In this document: piece by piece, positions 31,981 through 40,081 of the stretch
How the letters are laid out: each line of letters starts with the position of its first letter
Numbering within the stretch: the first letter of the stretch is position 1
NCBI GenBank assembly: GCA_947371015.1
Contig: CANBNK010000027.1
Location: 1 to 46,742, forward strand
DNA length: 46,742 bases
DNA from: Acetobacteraceae bacterium
GTDB taxonomy: Bacteria > Pseudomonadota > Alphaproteobacteria > Acetobacterales > Acetobacteraceae
Reading direction: 5' to 3'
The notes under the pieces: model-generated
Told to the model about the DNA's origin: nothing
The model's input: the letters and a program-made list of their open reading frames with translations, nothing else
Database searches by the model: none
Position numbers and translations under genes: made by a program

Positions 31981-33156
31981 ATGATCACGCTTCTGGACCG
32001 CTATCTCTTCCGCCAGCTTGCAGGCGCATTGCTGGCCGTGACCATCGGCCTGGCGGCACTGGTGTGGCTGACGCAGTCGCTCCGCTTCATCGAGCTGGTG
32101 CTGGACCGCGGGCTGTCCTTCTGGGTGTTCCTGAAGCTGACCGGCCTGCTGCTGCCCGGCTTCTTCGCTGTCATTATCCCCATCACCACTTTCGTGGTGA
32201 CGCTGTTCATCTATGTCCGGCTGGGCTCGGATCGTGAGCTGGTGGTGATGCGCGCCGGTGGGCTTTCGCAGTGGCAACTCGCCAGGCCGGCGCTGGCGTT
32301 GGCCACAGTGGCAATGCTGGCCTGCTACGCGCTGAACCTATGGCTGGTGCCAGCCAGCCAGACTGCCTTCCGCGGCTGGCAGTTCGAGATCCGCAACCAA
32401 CTGGCGGCGATCCTGGTGCAGGAGGGGGTCTTCGCCTCGGTCGGCGACGACCTGACCGTCTACGCCCGCTACCGCGACCCCGATGGTACGCTGCGCGGCA
32501 TTCTGGTGCATGACGCCCGCGAACGCGGCGCCCCGGTGACGGTGCTGGCCGAGGCCGGGCGGATCACCAGCACCCCCAATGGCCCGCGCGTCACCCTGCT
32601 GAACGGGGTGCGCCAGCAGGTCGAGCGCACGCCGCCGCAAGCTGGCGCACCGCCTGGCACCGCCGCGGTGGAGCGGCTGAACGTTCTGAGCTTTGCCGAG
32701 AACAGCCTGGATCTGACCCGGGCGGCACGGCCGATGGATGGCCGCTATCGCAATGCCCAGGAACGTTCGATCGACGAGTTGCTGCACCCCGACCCCGCGG
32801 AGAACATCCCGCTGCGCGACCTGCGGCGCTTCCGGGCCGAGGCGACCCAGCGCCTGATCAACCCGATCAACGTGATGGGCTTCTGCCTGGTGGCGCTGGC
32901 GACGGTGCTGACCGGTGAGTTCCGGCGCCACGGCGGCGGGTTCCACCTGTTTGTCGGCATCGCCATTGTGGTGGCGCTGCTGGCGCTGGGGCTGGTGGCG
33001 AACAACCTCGGCGCCCGCGACAACGCCATGCTGCCGCTGGTCTGGCTGACCACGGCGGTGCCCATCGGGGTGGCGCTGTGGGTCCTGGCCGGCAAGCCCG
33101 GCTGGATGAGGCTGCCCTTCGTCTCGGGCCGCCGAACAGCGTCGGACCCGGCATGA
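31981..33156 (+). CDS. lptF: LPS export ABC transporter permease LptF
   Basis: 391-aa inner-membrane subunit of the LptB2FG lipopolysaccharide exporter. It starts MITLLDRYLFRQLAGALLAV, has six TM segments (three before and three after the central part) and a periplasmic beta-jellyroll region of about 150 residues between them. RLGSDRELVVMRAGGLS is the cytoplasmic coupling helix for LptB. The start at 31981 matches the family N-terminus. It overlaps lptG by 4 bp. lptB is not in the window. Confidence 0.94.
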   Translation: MITLLDRYLFRQLAGALLAVTIGLAALVWLTQSLRFIELVLDRGLSFWVFLKLTGLLLPGFFAVIIPITTFVVTLFIYVRLGSDRELVVMRAGGLSQWQLARPALALATVAMLACYALNLWLVPASQTAFRGWQFEIRNQLAAILVQEGVFASVGDDLTVYARYRDPDGTLRGILVHDARERGAPVTVLAEAGRITSTPNGPRVTLLNGVRQQVERTPPQAGAPPGTAAVERLNVLSFAENSLDLTRAARPMDGRYRNAQERSIDELLHPDPAENIPLRDLRRFRAEATQRLINPINVMGFCLVALATVLTGEFRRHGGGFHLFVGIAIVVALLALGLVANNLGARDNAMLPLVWLTTAVPIGVALWVLAGKPGWMRLPFVSGRRTASDPA

Positions 33157-34277
33157 CCTTGGCGATGACCCTGACGGCCTATGTGGCCCGGCGCTTCACC
33201 GAGGCGACGCTGGCGATGCTGGCGGCGCTGACGCTGTTGATCTCGCTGTTCGACTTTATCGAGCTGCTGCGCCGGGCGGCGACACGGCAGGATGCCGGCT
33301 TCGGCATCGTCGCCAGCATCGCCGGGCTCAGGCTGCCCTTCGTTATGCTGCAGATCTTGCCCTTCGCCATCCTGCTCGGCGGCATCCTGGCGTTCTGGCG
33401 GCTGACCCGGTCTTCCGAGCTGATCGTGGCGCGTGCTGCGGGCATTTCGGCCTGGGGCTTCCTCTCCGGCCCGGTTTTGGTGGCGCTGTTCCTCGGTATC
33501 GTCGGCACCATCGGCATCTCGCCGTTGTCCTCGGCCATGCTGGCCAGGGCGGAACGGATGGACAATGCCTTCCTGCGCAACAGTGCCGGGCTGACTGCTC
33601 TGGCCGGCGGTCGGCTCTGGCTGCGCCAGTCGGACCGCGGGCTGGAAGCCCAGGGCGTGGCGATCCTGTCCGGCCGGCCGGAGCCGGCATCGGCTTCCCG
33701 CAGCGCGGCGGTGTTCACCCTGACGGATGTCTCGATCTGGCGGCTTTCGGCGGATGACAAGCCCTTGGCCCGCATCGAGGCGCCGCGGGCGCAGCTGCTG
33801 CCGGGACGCTGGGTGCTGAGTAACGCGCTGGTGTTCAACAGCGACCGCGTGGCCAGCGCCCCGCAAGCCATCTCCTTCCCCACCGAGCTGACGCCCGACC
33901 GAATCGAGAGCAGCTTCGCCACGCCGGATACGCTGAGCTTCTGGGCCTTGCCGGGCTTCATCGGCGTACTGGAACAGGCCGGTTTTTCGGCGCTGCGGCA
34001 TCGGCTGCATTTCCAGACCCTGCTGTCGCTGCCGGTGCTGGCGGCGGTGATGGCGCTGCTGGCCGCCGGGTTTTCCATGCGCTCATCGCGCCGGGGCGGC
34101 GTCGCACAGATGATCGGCGCGGGCGTTGCCGCCGGCTTCGCGCTGTTCGTGCTGGACAAGATCACCAATGAGTTTGGCGAAAGCGGCGCCTTGCCGGTGG
34201 CGCTGGCGGCCTGGGCACCGACCCTGGCCGGGCTGCTGCTGGCGCTGGCGCTGTTGCTGCACCTGGAGGACGGATGA
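33153..34277 (+). CDS. lptG: LPS export ABC transporter permease LptG
   Basis: 374-aa partner of LptF with the same YjgP/YjgQ layout: TM helices at the N-terminus (TLAMLAALTLLISLFDFIELL), a coupling helix RLTRSSELIVARAAGISAWG, a periplasmic jellyroll and three C-terminal TM helices with SMRSSRRGGVAQMIGAG. The start at 33153 is fixed by the ATGA overlap with lptF. Its end overlaps the lptD reading frame by 4 bp. Confidence 0.94.
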   Translation: MTLAMTLTAYVARRFTEATLAMLAALTLLISLFDFIELLRRAATRQDAGFGIVASIAGLRLPFVMLQILPFAILLGGILAFWRLTRSSELIVARAAGISAWGFLSGPVLVALFLGIVGTIGISPLSSAMLARAERMDNAFLRNSAGLTALAGGRLWLRQSDRGLEAQGVAILSGRPEPASASRSAAVFTLTDVSIWRLSADDKPLARIEAPRAQLLPGRWVLSNALVFNSDRVASAPQAISFPTELTPDRIESSFATPDTLSFWALPGFIGVLEQAGFSALRHRLHFQTLLSLPVLAAVMALLAAGFSMRSSRRGGVAQMIGAGVAAGFALFVLDKITNEFGESGALPVALAAWAPTLAGLLLALALLLHLEDG

Positions 34278-36922
34278 GCCGCAGCGCGCCCTATCGCAGC
34301 AAGCCTGCTGCCCGGCAGGACGGCCGGCTGGTGCGCTTCAGCGCCCGGCCGATGCGGCCGAGCTTCGACCCCGCGATGTTCTTCGGCCCGCTGCGTCGGG
34401 CGCAGGTCGGCGTCCGCCAAGGGCTCGGCCTGGCCTGTCGCTGTGGCCTGGCGCTGGCGGGGCGGTTGCGCTGCGAGGCCGTGCGCGCTGCCCATGCCGG
34501 GCGGCAGCAGCAGGCAGCGGCGGCCGGTGCCGGCGCTGCGGCCCTGCTGCGGTGGCGCGCCGCGGCGTGGCGTGGTGGCCGCGCCCTGGCTCGGCTGGCC
34601 AACCCGGGCTTCGGGTGGCGCCAGATGGTCACCGGCAGCCTGGCGCTGGGGCTGGCGGTCAGCCTGGCGCATCGGCCGGGGGCGCAGACCACCGGCGGCA
34701 CCGATGTCATCAACCTGATGCCCTCGGGCAGCATTCTGGCCGACCGGCCGACCGAGGGCGGCTCGCCCGCGGCGAGTTCCGGTTCGCTGATGCGACGCCC
34801 CGGCGCCGCGGCGCCGCCGAGCGACCCGAGCGCCCCAGTGACCTTCACCGCCGATGAGGTGGAGTACGACCGCGAGACCGGTGTGGTGACCGCGCGCGGC
34901 CATGTCGAGGCCTGGCAGGGCGAGCGCGTGCTGCGCGCCGACGAGTTCACCTACAACCGCGAAACCAAGGTGGCCACCGCCCGCGGCAACGTCCAACTGC
35001 TGGAAGCCGACGGCCAGGTGATGTTCGCCGACCAGGCCGAACTGAAGGACCAGTTCAAGGACGGCGTGCTGCGGGAAGTCCGCGCGCTGCTGACCCAGAA
35101 CGTCCGCATCGCGGCGAATGGCGTCCGGCGTACCGGCGGCACCATCAACGAGTTGTCGCGGGTGGTGTATTCCTCCTGCGATGTCTGCCTGAACGACCCG
35201 ACGGTCTCGCCGGCGTGGCAGGTGCAGGCGCGGGTGGCGACGCAGGACAAGGACCTGCAGCGCATCACCTACCGCGACGCCGTCATGCGGGTGCACGGCA
35301 TCCCCGTGTTCTACACGCCGTACCTGTCGCACCCCGACCCTTCGGCGGAACGCGCCTCGGGCTTCCTGTTCCCGCAACTGGGCGTCACCCGCTACCTCGG
35401 CGCCTTTGCGATGGTGCCGTACTACCATGTCATCGACCAACAGTCGGATGTGACGGTGACGCCGCTGTTCTCGTCCCGCCAGTATCCCTTCGTGCTGGGG
35501 GAATACCGCAACAAGCTGAACTTCGGCGAGATCGACGGCAACGCTTCGATCGGGGCGCTGAACGGGACGAACAAGACCAAGGAGCAGGTGGGCGGCCACA
35601 TCTTCCTGCGCGGCCGCTTCGTGCTGGATGAGAACTGGCGCGCGGGCTTCGAGCTGAACCGCGCCACCAGCGACACCTATCTGCAGACCATCCGCACCTG
35701 GTCGCGCCCGGTCTATGCCTCCTCCGCCTATGTCGAGGGCTTTTGGGGCACCGAGCAGTACGCGCGCATCGACGTGCGCGGCTATCAAAGCCTGCAGCTG
35801 AACTACAACAACGACAAGCTGCCCTACATCCTGCCCAGCGCGGTGTACGAATACGCGCCGAAGGACAGCGTGGCCGGCGGCCATCTGACGCTGGATACCG
35901 GCCTGCTCAGCATCTTCCGCGTCAGCGGGTCGCATACCCAGCGCGTCGCCAACCGTGCCAGCTGGGTCCGGCATGACTACGACGACTGGGGCGGGCTGTG
36001 GACCTTCCGCATGCAGGGCGACGCCGTTGGCTATTGGGCCGGCGGCCAGCAGCTGGACCCGGTGAACCTGCCGGATGCCAACGGGCTGAACAGCAACGTC
36101 AACTTCCGCGCCGCGGTGGATTGGCGGATGCCCTTCGTCCGCTACGGCGATACCTGGGGTAACCAGATCCTGGAGCCGCGGGTACAACTGGTGACCGGCC
36201 CGCGCATGGGCCGCCAGAGCCGGCTGCCGAACGAAGACAGTATCGACTTCGAGTTCACCGACGCCAACCTGTTCGCGCTGAACCGCTTCGTCGGCCGCGA
36301 CCGCATGGAAGGCGGCAGCCGGGTGGACAGCGCCATGCGTGCTGCCTGGAACTTCCCCAATGGCGGCACGGTGGAGGGCTTGGTCGGCCGGTCCTACACC
36401 CTGCAGGACGACCACAGCACATCTGTGCTGTACGGGCTGGATGGCTTGCAGAAGCGCGCCTCGGACTGGGTGTCCCGCGTCCGGGTCTCGCCGGTGCCGT
36501 GGTTCGAGACCATCGCCCGCATCCGCACGGACGGCACCGACCTGACCCAGCGCCACCTGGTGGATGGCGTGGCGCGGGTCAGCCTGGGGCCTTCGCTGTC
36601 CCTGCATACCGGCTACCTCTACGCCCCCCCGGTGCCCTACCTGCTGCCCATCCGCACGCGGGAGGAAGTCTCGGTCGGCGCCACCGCGCGGCTGGGCAGC
36701 TGGCGGGTCAATGGCACGGCGAAGTACGACCTCAGCAACGGCCGCTTCGCCATCATCCAGGGCGGCGCCGGGTATGAGGATGAGTGCGTCATCATCGAGG
36801 CGCGGGTACTCCGCCGCTTCAACCGCGACCTGACGACGCACCAGCAATACCCGATCAACACGCAGATCCTGATGCATATCGGGCTGAAGACGCTGGGCGA
36901 CTACTTCTTCAGGGCATTGTGA
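34274..36922 (+). CDS. lptD: LPS-assembly protein LptD, with long N-terminal segment
   Basis: Outer-membrane beta-barrel that inserts LPS into the outer leaflet with LptE. An OstA/LptA-like jellyroll (about residues 190-290, VTFTADEVEYDRETG and the related VLRADEFTYNRETK) is followed by the LptD barrel domain to the C-terminus; the Cys pair SSCDVC is near residue 300. The frame starting at 34274 overlaps lptG (ATGA) and gives 882 aa, but the first 117 residues are Arg/Ala-rich and not like a signal. A better signal peptide starts at Met118 (34625): MVTGSLALGLAVSLAHRPGA. So either the true start is 34625 (765 aa, a usual size) or there is an unusual extension. SurA is the likely chaperone. Confidence 0.92.
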   Translation: MSRSAPYRSKPAARQDGRLVRFSARPMRPSFDPAMFFGPLRRAQVGVRQGLGLACRCGLALAGRLRCEAVRAAHAGRQQQAAAAGAGAAALLRWRAAAWRGGRALARLANPGFGWRQMVTGSLALGLAVSLAHRPGAQTTGGTDVINLMPSGSILADRPTEGGSPAASSGSLMRRPGAAAPPSDPSAPVTFTADEVEYDRETGVVTARGHVEAWQGERVLRADEFTYNRETKVATARGNVQLLEADGQVMFADQAELKDQFKDGVLREVRALLTQNVRIAANGVRRTGGTINELSRVVYSSCDVCLNDPTVSPAWQVQARVATQDKDLQRITYRDAVMRVHGIPVFYTPYLSHPDPSAERASGFLFPQLGVTRYLGAFAMVPYYHVIDQQSDVTVTPLFSSRQYPFVLGEYRNKLNFGEIDGNASIGALNGTNKTKEQVGGHIFLRGRFVLDENWRAGFELNRATSDTYLQTIRTWSRPVYASSAYVEGFWGTEQYARIDVRGYQSLQLNYNNDKLPYILPSAVYEYAPKDSVAGGHLTLDTGLLSIFRVSGSHTQRVANRASWVRHDYDDWGGLWTFRMQGDAVGYWAGGQQLDPVNLPDANGLNSNVNFRAAVDWRMPFVRYGDTWGNQILEPRVQLVTGPRMGRQSRLPNEDSIDFEFTDANLFALNRFVGRDRMEGGSRVDSAMRAAWNFPNGGTVEGLVGRSYTLQDDHSTSVLYGLDGLQKRASDWVSRVRVSPVPWFETIARIRTDGTDLTQRHLVDGVARVSLGPSLSLHTGYLYAPPVPYLLPIRTREEVSVGATARLGSWRVNGTAKYDLSNGRFAIIQGGAGYEDECVIIEARVLRRFNRDLTTHQQYPINTQILMHIGLKTLGDYFFRAL

Positions 36923-36930
36923 GCCTCAGT

Positions 36931-37012
36931 CGCGGCCCTTCGGCCGCGTGGCTTGCGCGGGCATAGGCTCGCGCCGCGCATTCGCGCTCTCAGCCCTGGC
37001 GTGCTGCCAGGG
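36931..37012. terminator. Two GC hairpins after lptD
   Basis: CGCGGCC-CTTC-GGCCGCG (36931-36948) is a perfect 7-bp stem 8 bases after the lptD stop, and CCCTGGC-GTGCT-GCCAGGG (36994-37012) is a second 7-bp stem. Neither has a T run. They lie between convergent lptD and the CinA-like gene and may end transcription from either side. Nothing else is seen in this 141-bp gap. Confidence 0.4.
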
Positions 37013-37063
37013 TAAGCCGGGAAAGGGCTGCTCGTTCGCAGAGCGGTGGGCGCAGCGGTGCCG

Positions 37064-37831
37064 TCAGTCCGGCTCGCCCTGGATCGGCGTGTGGCCCATG
37101 CCGGCGATGAAGGCGGTGATCGCCTCGCCGGCCGCGACCACATCCGCTTCCTCGGTGCCCTTGGCCACCAGAGCCACGCCGTTGCCGGTGCTGCGATAGA
37201 ACGGGTAGCTGCCGACATCCAAATCCGGGAAGCGCTGCTGGATCGCCTCCAGCCCCGCCGCGATGGCGCCTTCCTGCAACCCTGCCGCCCAGACCGTGCG
37301 GGACGTCACCGGCACGCCGCCCTGCAGCGTCGGCGCCAGAATCTCGAACATCGCCTGCATGATGCGCGGCACGCCGGCCATGACATGGACATTCTCCATG
37401 CTGAAGCCGGGCGCGATGGAGATGCCGTTGTCGATCAGCACGCAGCCGCGCGGCATGGTGGCCATGCGCTGCCGTGCCGCGTTGAAGTCACCCGGCGGGG
37501 TCTGCTTCGCGTAGTGCCCGGCCAGGCGTTCCCAGGCGACCGCCTGCGGCTCCCACGGCACGCCGAAGGCCTTGGCGATGCACTCGCTGGTGATGTCGTC
37601 ATGGGTCGGGCCGATGCCGCCGGTGGTAAAGACGTGGTCGAACTTCGCCCGCACCTCATTCACCGTGCCGATGATCGTCGCCTCGACATCCGGGATCACG
37701 CGCACCTCGCGCAGCGGAATGCCCATTTCGCCCAGGCGCGTCGCCAGGAATTGCAGGTTGGCGTCGCGGGTGCGGCCGGAAAGGACCTCGTTGCCGATGA
37801 TCAGCAGGCAGGCGGTGGGGTTCTTGGTCAT
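37064..37831 (-). CDS. Competence/damage-inducible protein A-like, MoaB/MogA (molybdopterin-binding) domain only
   Basis: 255 aa. The N-terminal part is a MoCF/CinA domain: CLLIIGNEVLSGRTRDANLQ, then FTTGGIGPTHDDITSECIAK, the typical GGxGPTxDD motif. The remainder matches the CinA KOW/linker region (GFSMENVHVMAGVPRIMQAM). The C-terminal CinA nicotinamide-nucleotide amidase domain is absent, so it is the short alphaproteobacterial form. Activity may be ADP-ribose pyrophosphatase-like or none known. It lies downstream of the GNAT-Nudix gene on the same strand, separated by 147 bp holding a strong hairpin. Confidence 0.88.
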   Translation of the reverse strand: MTKNPTACLLIIGNEVLSGRTRDANLQFLATRLGEMGIPLREVRVIPDVEATIIGTVNEVRAKFDHVFTTGGIGPTHDDITSECIAKAFGVPWEPQAVAWERLAGHYAKQTPPGDFNAARQRMATMPRGCVLIDNGISIAPGFSMENVHVMAGVPRIMQAMFEILAPTLQGGVPVTSRTVWAAGLQEGAIAAGLEAIQQRFPDLDVGSYPFYRSTGNGVALVAKGTEEADVVAAGEAITAFIAGMGHTPIQGEPD

Positions 37832-37919
37832 GGCAGTCGGATTCTCCCGTCGTGTCCTGCCCGCGAAGTTCGTCCGATCTCGGGCGAACGCAGCGGATCA
37901 GCAGGCCACTGTAAACAAA

Positions 37920-37972
37920 GGCTACTGTCCTGATTCCGGAGTCCACTGGACTTCGGAATCAGGACAGTAGCC
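37920..37972 (-). terminator. Long 25-bp-arm hairpin after the GNAT-Nudix gene
   Basis: Arms 37920-37944 and 37948-37972 are reverse complements with one mismatch (a G-T pair in RNA) around the loop ACT. On the minus strand the stem follows the stop of the GNAT-Nudix gene by 6 bases and is followed by TTTGTTT, as in an intrinsic terminator. The stem is much longer and less GC-rich than ordinary terminators here, so it may instead be a MITE- or REP-like element serving as one. Confidence 0.7.
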
Positions 37973-37978
37973 CCTATT

Positions 37979-39037
37979 TCACAGGAAATCCCTGAGCATG
38001 GCCACCAGCGGAATATCCGCCGGAGGTACCTCGTAGTCACCCAGCCGCGCTGGTTTCACCCAGGCCAGGGCCTGGCCCTCCACCGGCGTCACCAGGCCCT
38101 GCCAGCGGCGGCAGAGGAACAGCGGCATCAGCAGGTGGAACTTCTCATAGGTATGGCTGGCGAAGGTGAAGGGGCCGAGGCAGGCGGCGGTCACGTCGAT
38201 CGCCAGTTCCTCCTTCAACTCGCGGATCAGGGCGGCCTCCGGCGTTTCGCCCGGGTTGACCTTGCCACCGGGGAACTCCCACAGCCCCGCCAGCGGCTTG
38301 CCCTCGGGGCGGCGCGCCAGCAGCACGCGGCCTTCCGGGTCCACCAGGGCGCAGGCGGCCACCAGCAGCACCGGCCTGCCGCCGCCGACCGGCGCCACCG
38401 CCTCGGCCGGCGCGGCGGTCACGGTCAGTTGCTCGCGGTTGCCGGCGAACAGCCGCACTGGCATCGGCCCGCCGCGGCAGACGAATTCGCGGACGCCCTG
38501 GCCGGTCTCGCGGAAGCCCAGCCGCAGCAGCACCTTGCCGGAGCGCTTGTTCTCCTCCAGCGCGCTGGCCACCACGCTGTCCAGCGGCAGATTGGCGAAG
38601 GCCCAGTTGAGCAGCCGGCCGGCAGCCTCGGGCGCCACGCCATGGCCCCAGAACTTGCGGCCGACCCAGTAGCCCAGCTCCGCCTGGCGGCTGCCGCGCT
38701 GCATGGTCAGGGCGATGCAGCCCACCAGCACGTCCTTGCCGGCTTCCTCGCCGATGATGGCCAGGTCCCAGGCATCGCCGGCCTCGATCCGCGGCCAGGT
38801 GCTGGCGATCCATTCATCCGCCAGGTCGCGCGGGTAGGGGAAGGGGACCCGCGCCAGGTACTTCGCCACCTCCCAGTCATTCACCAGCCGGTGCATGGCG
38901 GGGGCGTCGCCGGCCTGGAACGGCCGGATGGTCAGGCGCTGGGTGCGCAACGGGGCAAAGCTGGGTGCGGACAAAAGCAGGCCTTGGCTGTTCGCGGGCG
39001 TGTGGGCAGCAGGCGAGCATGGACAGCCAGCGGCCAC
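37979..39037 (-). CDS. Fused GNAT acetyltransferase - Nudix (MutT-type) hydrolase
   Basis: 352 aa with two domains. Residues about 30-190 are a RimJ/RimL-type GNAT (RTQRLTIRPFQAGDAP, YWVGRKFWGHGVAPEAAGRL, ALEENKRSGKVLLRLGF). Residues about 222-352 are a MutT-like Nudix domain with the box G258-x5-E264-x7-RELKEE and Ala279 where Gly is usual. MutT clears 8-oxo-dGTP; the acetyl acceptor of the GNAT half is unknown. In other alphaproteobacteria these lie as separate genes near argJ and secA, so fusion is a likely origin. The start is uncertain: GTG at 39037, or TTG at 38974 giving MSAPSFAPLRTQRL, which fits the family better. Confidence 0.87.
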   Translation of the reverse strand: MAAGCPCSPAAHTPANSQGLLLSAPSFAPLRTQRLTIRPFQAGDAPAMHRLVNDWEVAKYLARVPFPYPRDLADEWIASTWPRIEAGDAWDLAIIGEEAGKDVLVGCIALTMQRGSRQAELGYWVGRKFWGHGVAPEAAGRLLNWAFANLPLDSVVASALEENKRSGKVLLRLGFRETGQGVREFVCRGGPMPVRLFAGNREQLTVTAAPAEAVAPVGGGRPVLLVAACALVDPEGRVLLARRPEGKPLAGLWEFPGGKVNPGETPEAALIRELKEELAIDVTAACLGPFTFASHTYEKFHLLMPLFLCRRWQGLVTPVEGQALAWVKPARLGDYEVPPADIPLVAMLRDFL

Positions 39038-39043
39038 CCGCTG

Positions 39044-39982
39044 TCAACCGCCGCCGGGCTTGCGGGCCACCAGGACGATGTCGGCGGGCGGCGTGCCGCT
39101 GGGCAGGCCCAGCAGCGCGGCGAGCGGGCGGGCCAGGCGCCAGGCGAGCATGAGGCGAAGCAGCACGCCCCAGCCGGTACGCAGCGCGGGGCCGGTGCGG
39201 AGTGCGGCCGGCAACAGGCGGACTGTCCAGCCGAACCTGGCATGGGCGCGGCTGGCTGCGACCGGGCCGATGCGTTCCGGCTGCAGGCCCAGCGCCGCGG
39301 CCAGCGCTGCGGCGGCCTCGGGGGGCCAGCGGCTGAGGTGATGCGGCGGCAGGTTTAGCAGGCAGTTGGGCATCTGCTCCAGCAGGCCGCCCTGCAACGG
39401 CATGGCCAGTACCAGCAGGCCGCCGGGGCGCAGGCAGCGCACCATGGCCGCGGCCAGGACCAGCGGGTCGGCGACGTGTTCGATGACCTGGAAGCCGCAG
39501 ACGACGTCGTAGGCGCCGGGGTGGCGGTCGGCATGGTCGGCCAAGCAGTCGCGCAGCACGCGGGGGCCGCCGGGCAGCGCCTCGGCATGCAGGTCCAGCC
39601 CGGTATAGTCCGCCTCGGGCAGCAGCCCGGCGAAGGCCCCCTGGCCGCAGCCGATGTCCAGCACGCGGTCGCCGGGGCGGATCACCGCCGCGCCGGCCAG
39701 GAAGTCGGTACGCTGGGCGGCATGGTCCGAGAGCAGGCCGTAGCCGCCCTGCCCGGCGTAGAAGCTGCGGTAGAAGGCGGTGCTGCCGGCCTCCGCCGGG
39801 TGGAAGAAGTACAGCCCGCTGGCGGCGCGCCAGAGCCTGATGCGCGGCGAGGTGGCCGCGAGCGGGGCAGGGTCAACGCCAAGGCCGCGACGCCAGAGGT
39901 CGGTCAGGAACTTGGGCGAGAGTTCCTCGACCAGCACGGAGCCGGGCGCCCCGGTGATGGGGCAGGGCGGCGGCGCGCTCAT
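39044..39982 (-). CDS. Class I SAM-dependent methyltransferase
   Basis: 312 aa with a Rossmann methyltransferase core: motif I VLDIGCGQGAFAGLL (about residues 128-142), YTGLDLHAEAL, VVCGFQVIEHVADPLVL (the post-II VIEH block) and LRPGGLLVLAMP. About 110 N-terminal residues precede the core, and a C-terminal hydrophobic helix (LRLMLAWRLARPLAALLGL) follows. This is like UbiG/Methyltransf_23 proteins acting on sugars or lipids, but the substrate cannot be given. It is inserted between argJ and the GNAT-Nudix gene, which are usually closer in this neighbourhood. The start at 39982 gives MSAPPPCPITG; a longer in-frame start 45 bases upstream is possible. Confidence 0.88.
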   Translation of the reverse strand: MSAPPPCPITGAPGSVLVEELSPKFLTDLWRRGLGVDPAPLAATSPRIRLWRAASGLYFFHPAEAGSTAFYRSFYAGQGGYGLLSDHAAQRTDFLAGAAVIRPGDRVLDIGCGQGAFAGLLPEADYTGLDLHAEALPGGPRVLRDCLADHADRHPGAYDVVCGFQVIEHVADPLVLAAAMVRCLRPGGLLVLAMPLQGGLLEQMPNCLLNLPPHHLSRWPPEAAAALAAALGLQPERIGPVAASRAHARFGWTVRLLPAALRTGPALRTGWGVLLRLMLAWRLARPLAALLGLPSGTPPADIVLVARKPGGG

Positions 39983-40081
39983 GGCCGGTGCCTTGCCCAG
40001 GCCCGGCCGTCGCTGTCCCGCCCCCATGCCCGGGCAGACCGGCCTTCGGTGTGCAGCGCTGCTGCCCCGGCCGACCGGGTC

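Noticed and set aside
33179-36877. A 1232-codon open frame on the minus strand opposite lptG and lptD
   Set aside because: It is a GC-rich codon-position shadow: no family similarity, very rich in His, Arg and Gln, and lptG and lptD on the other strand are clear.
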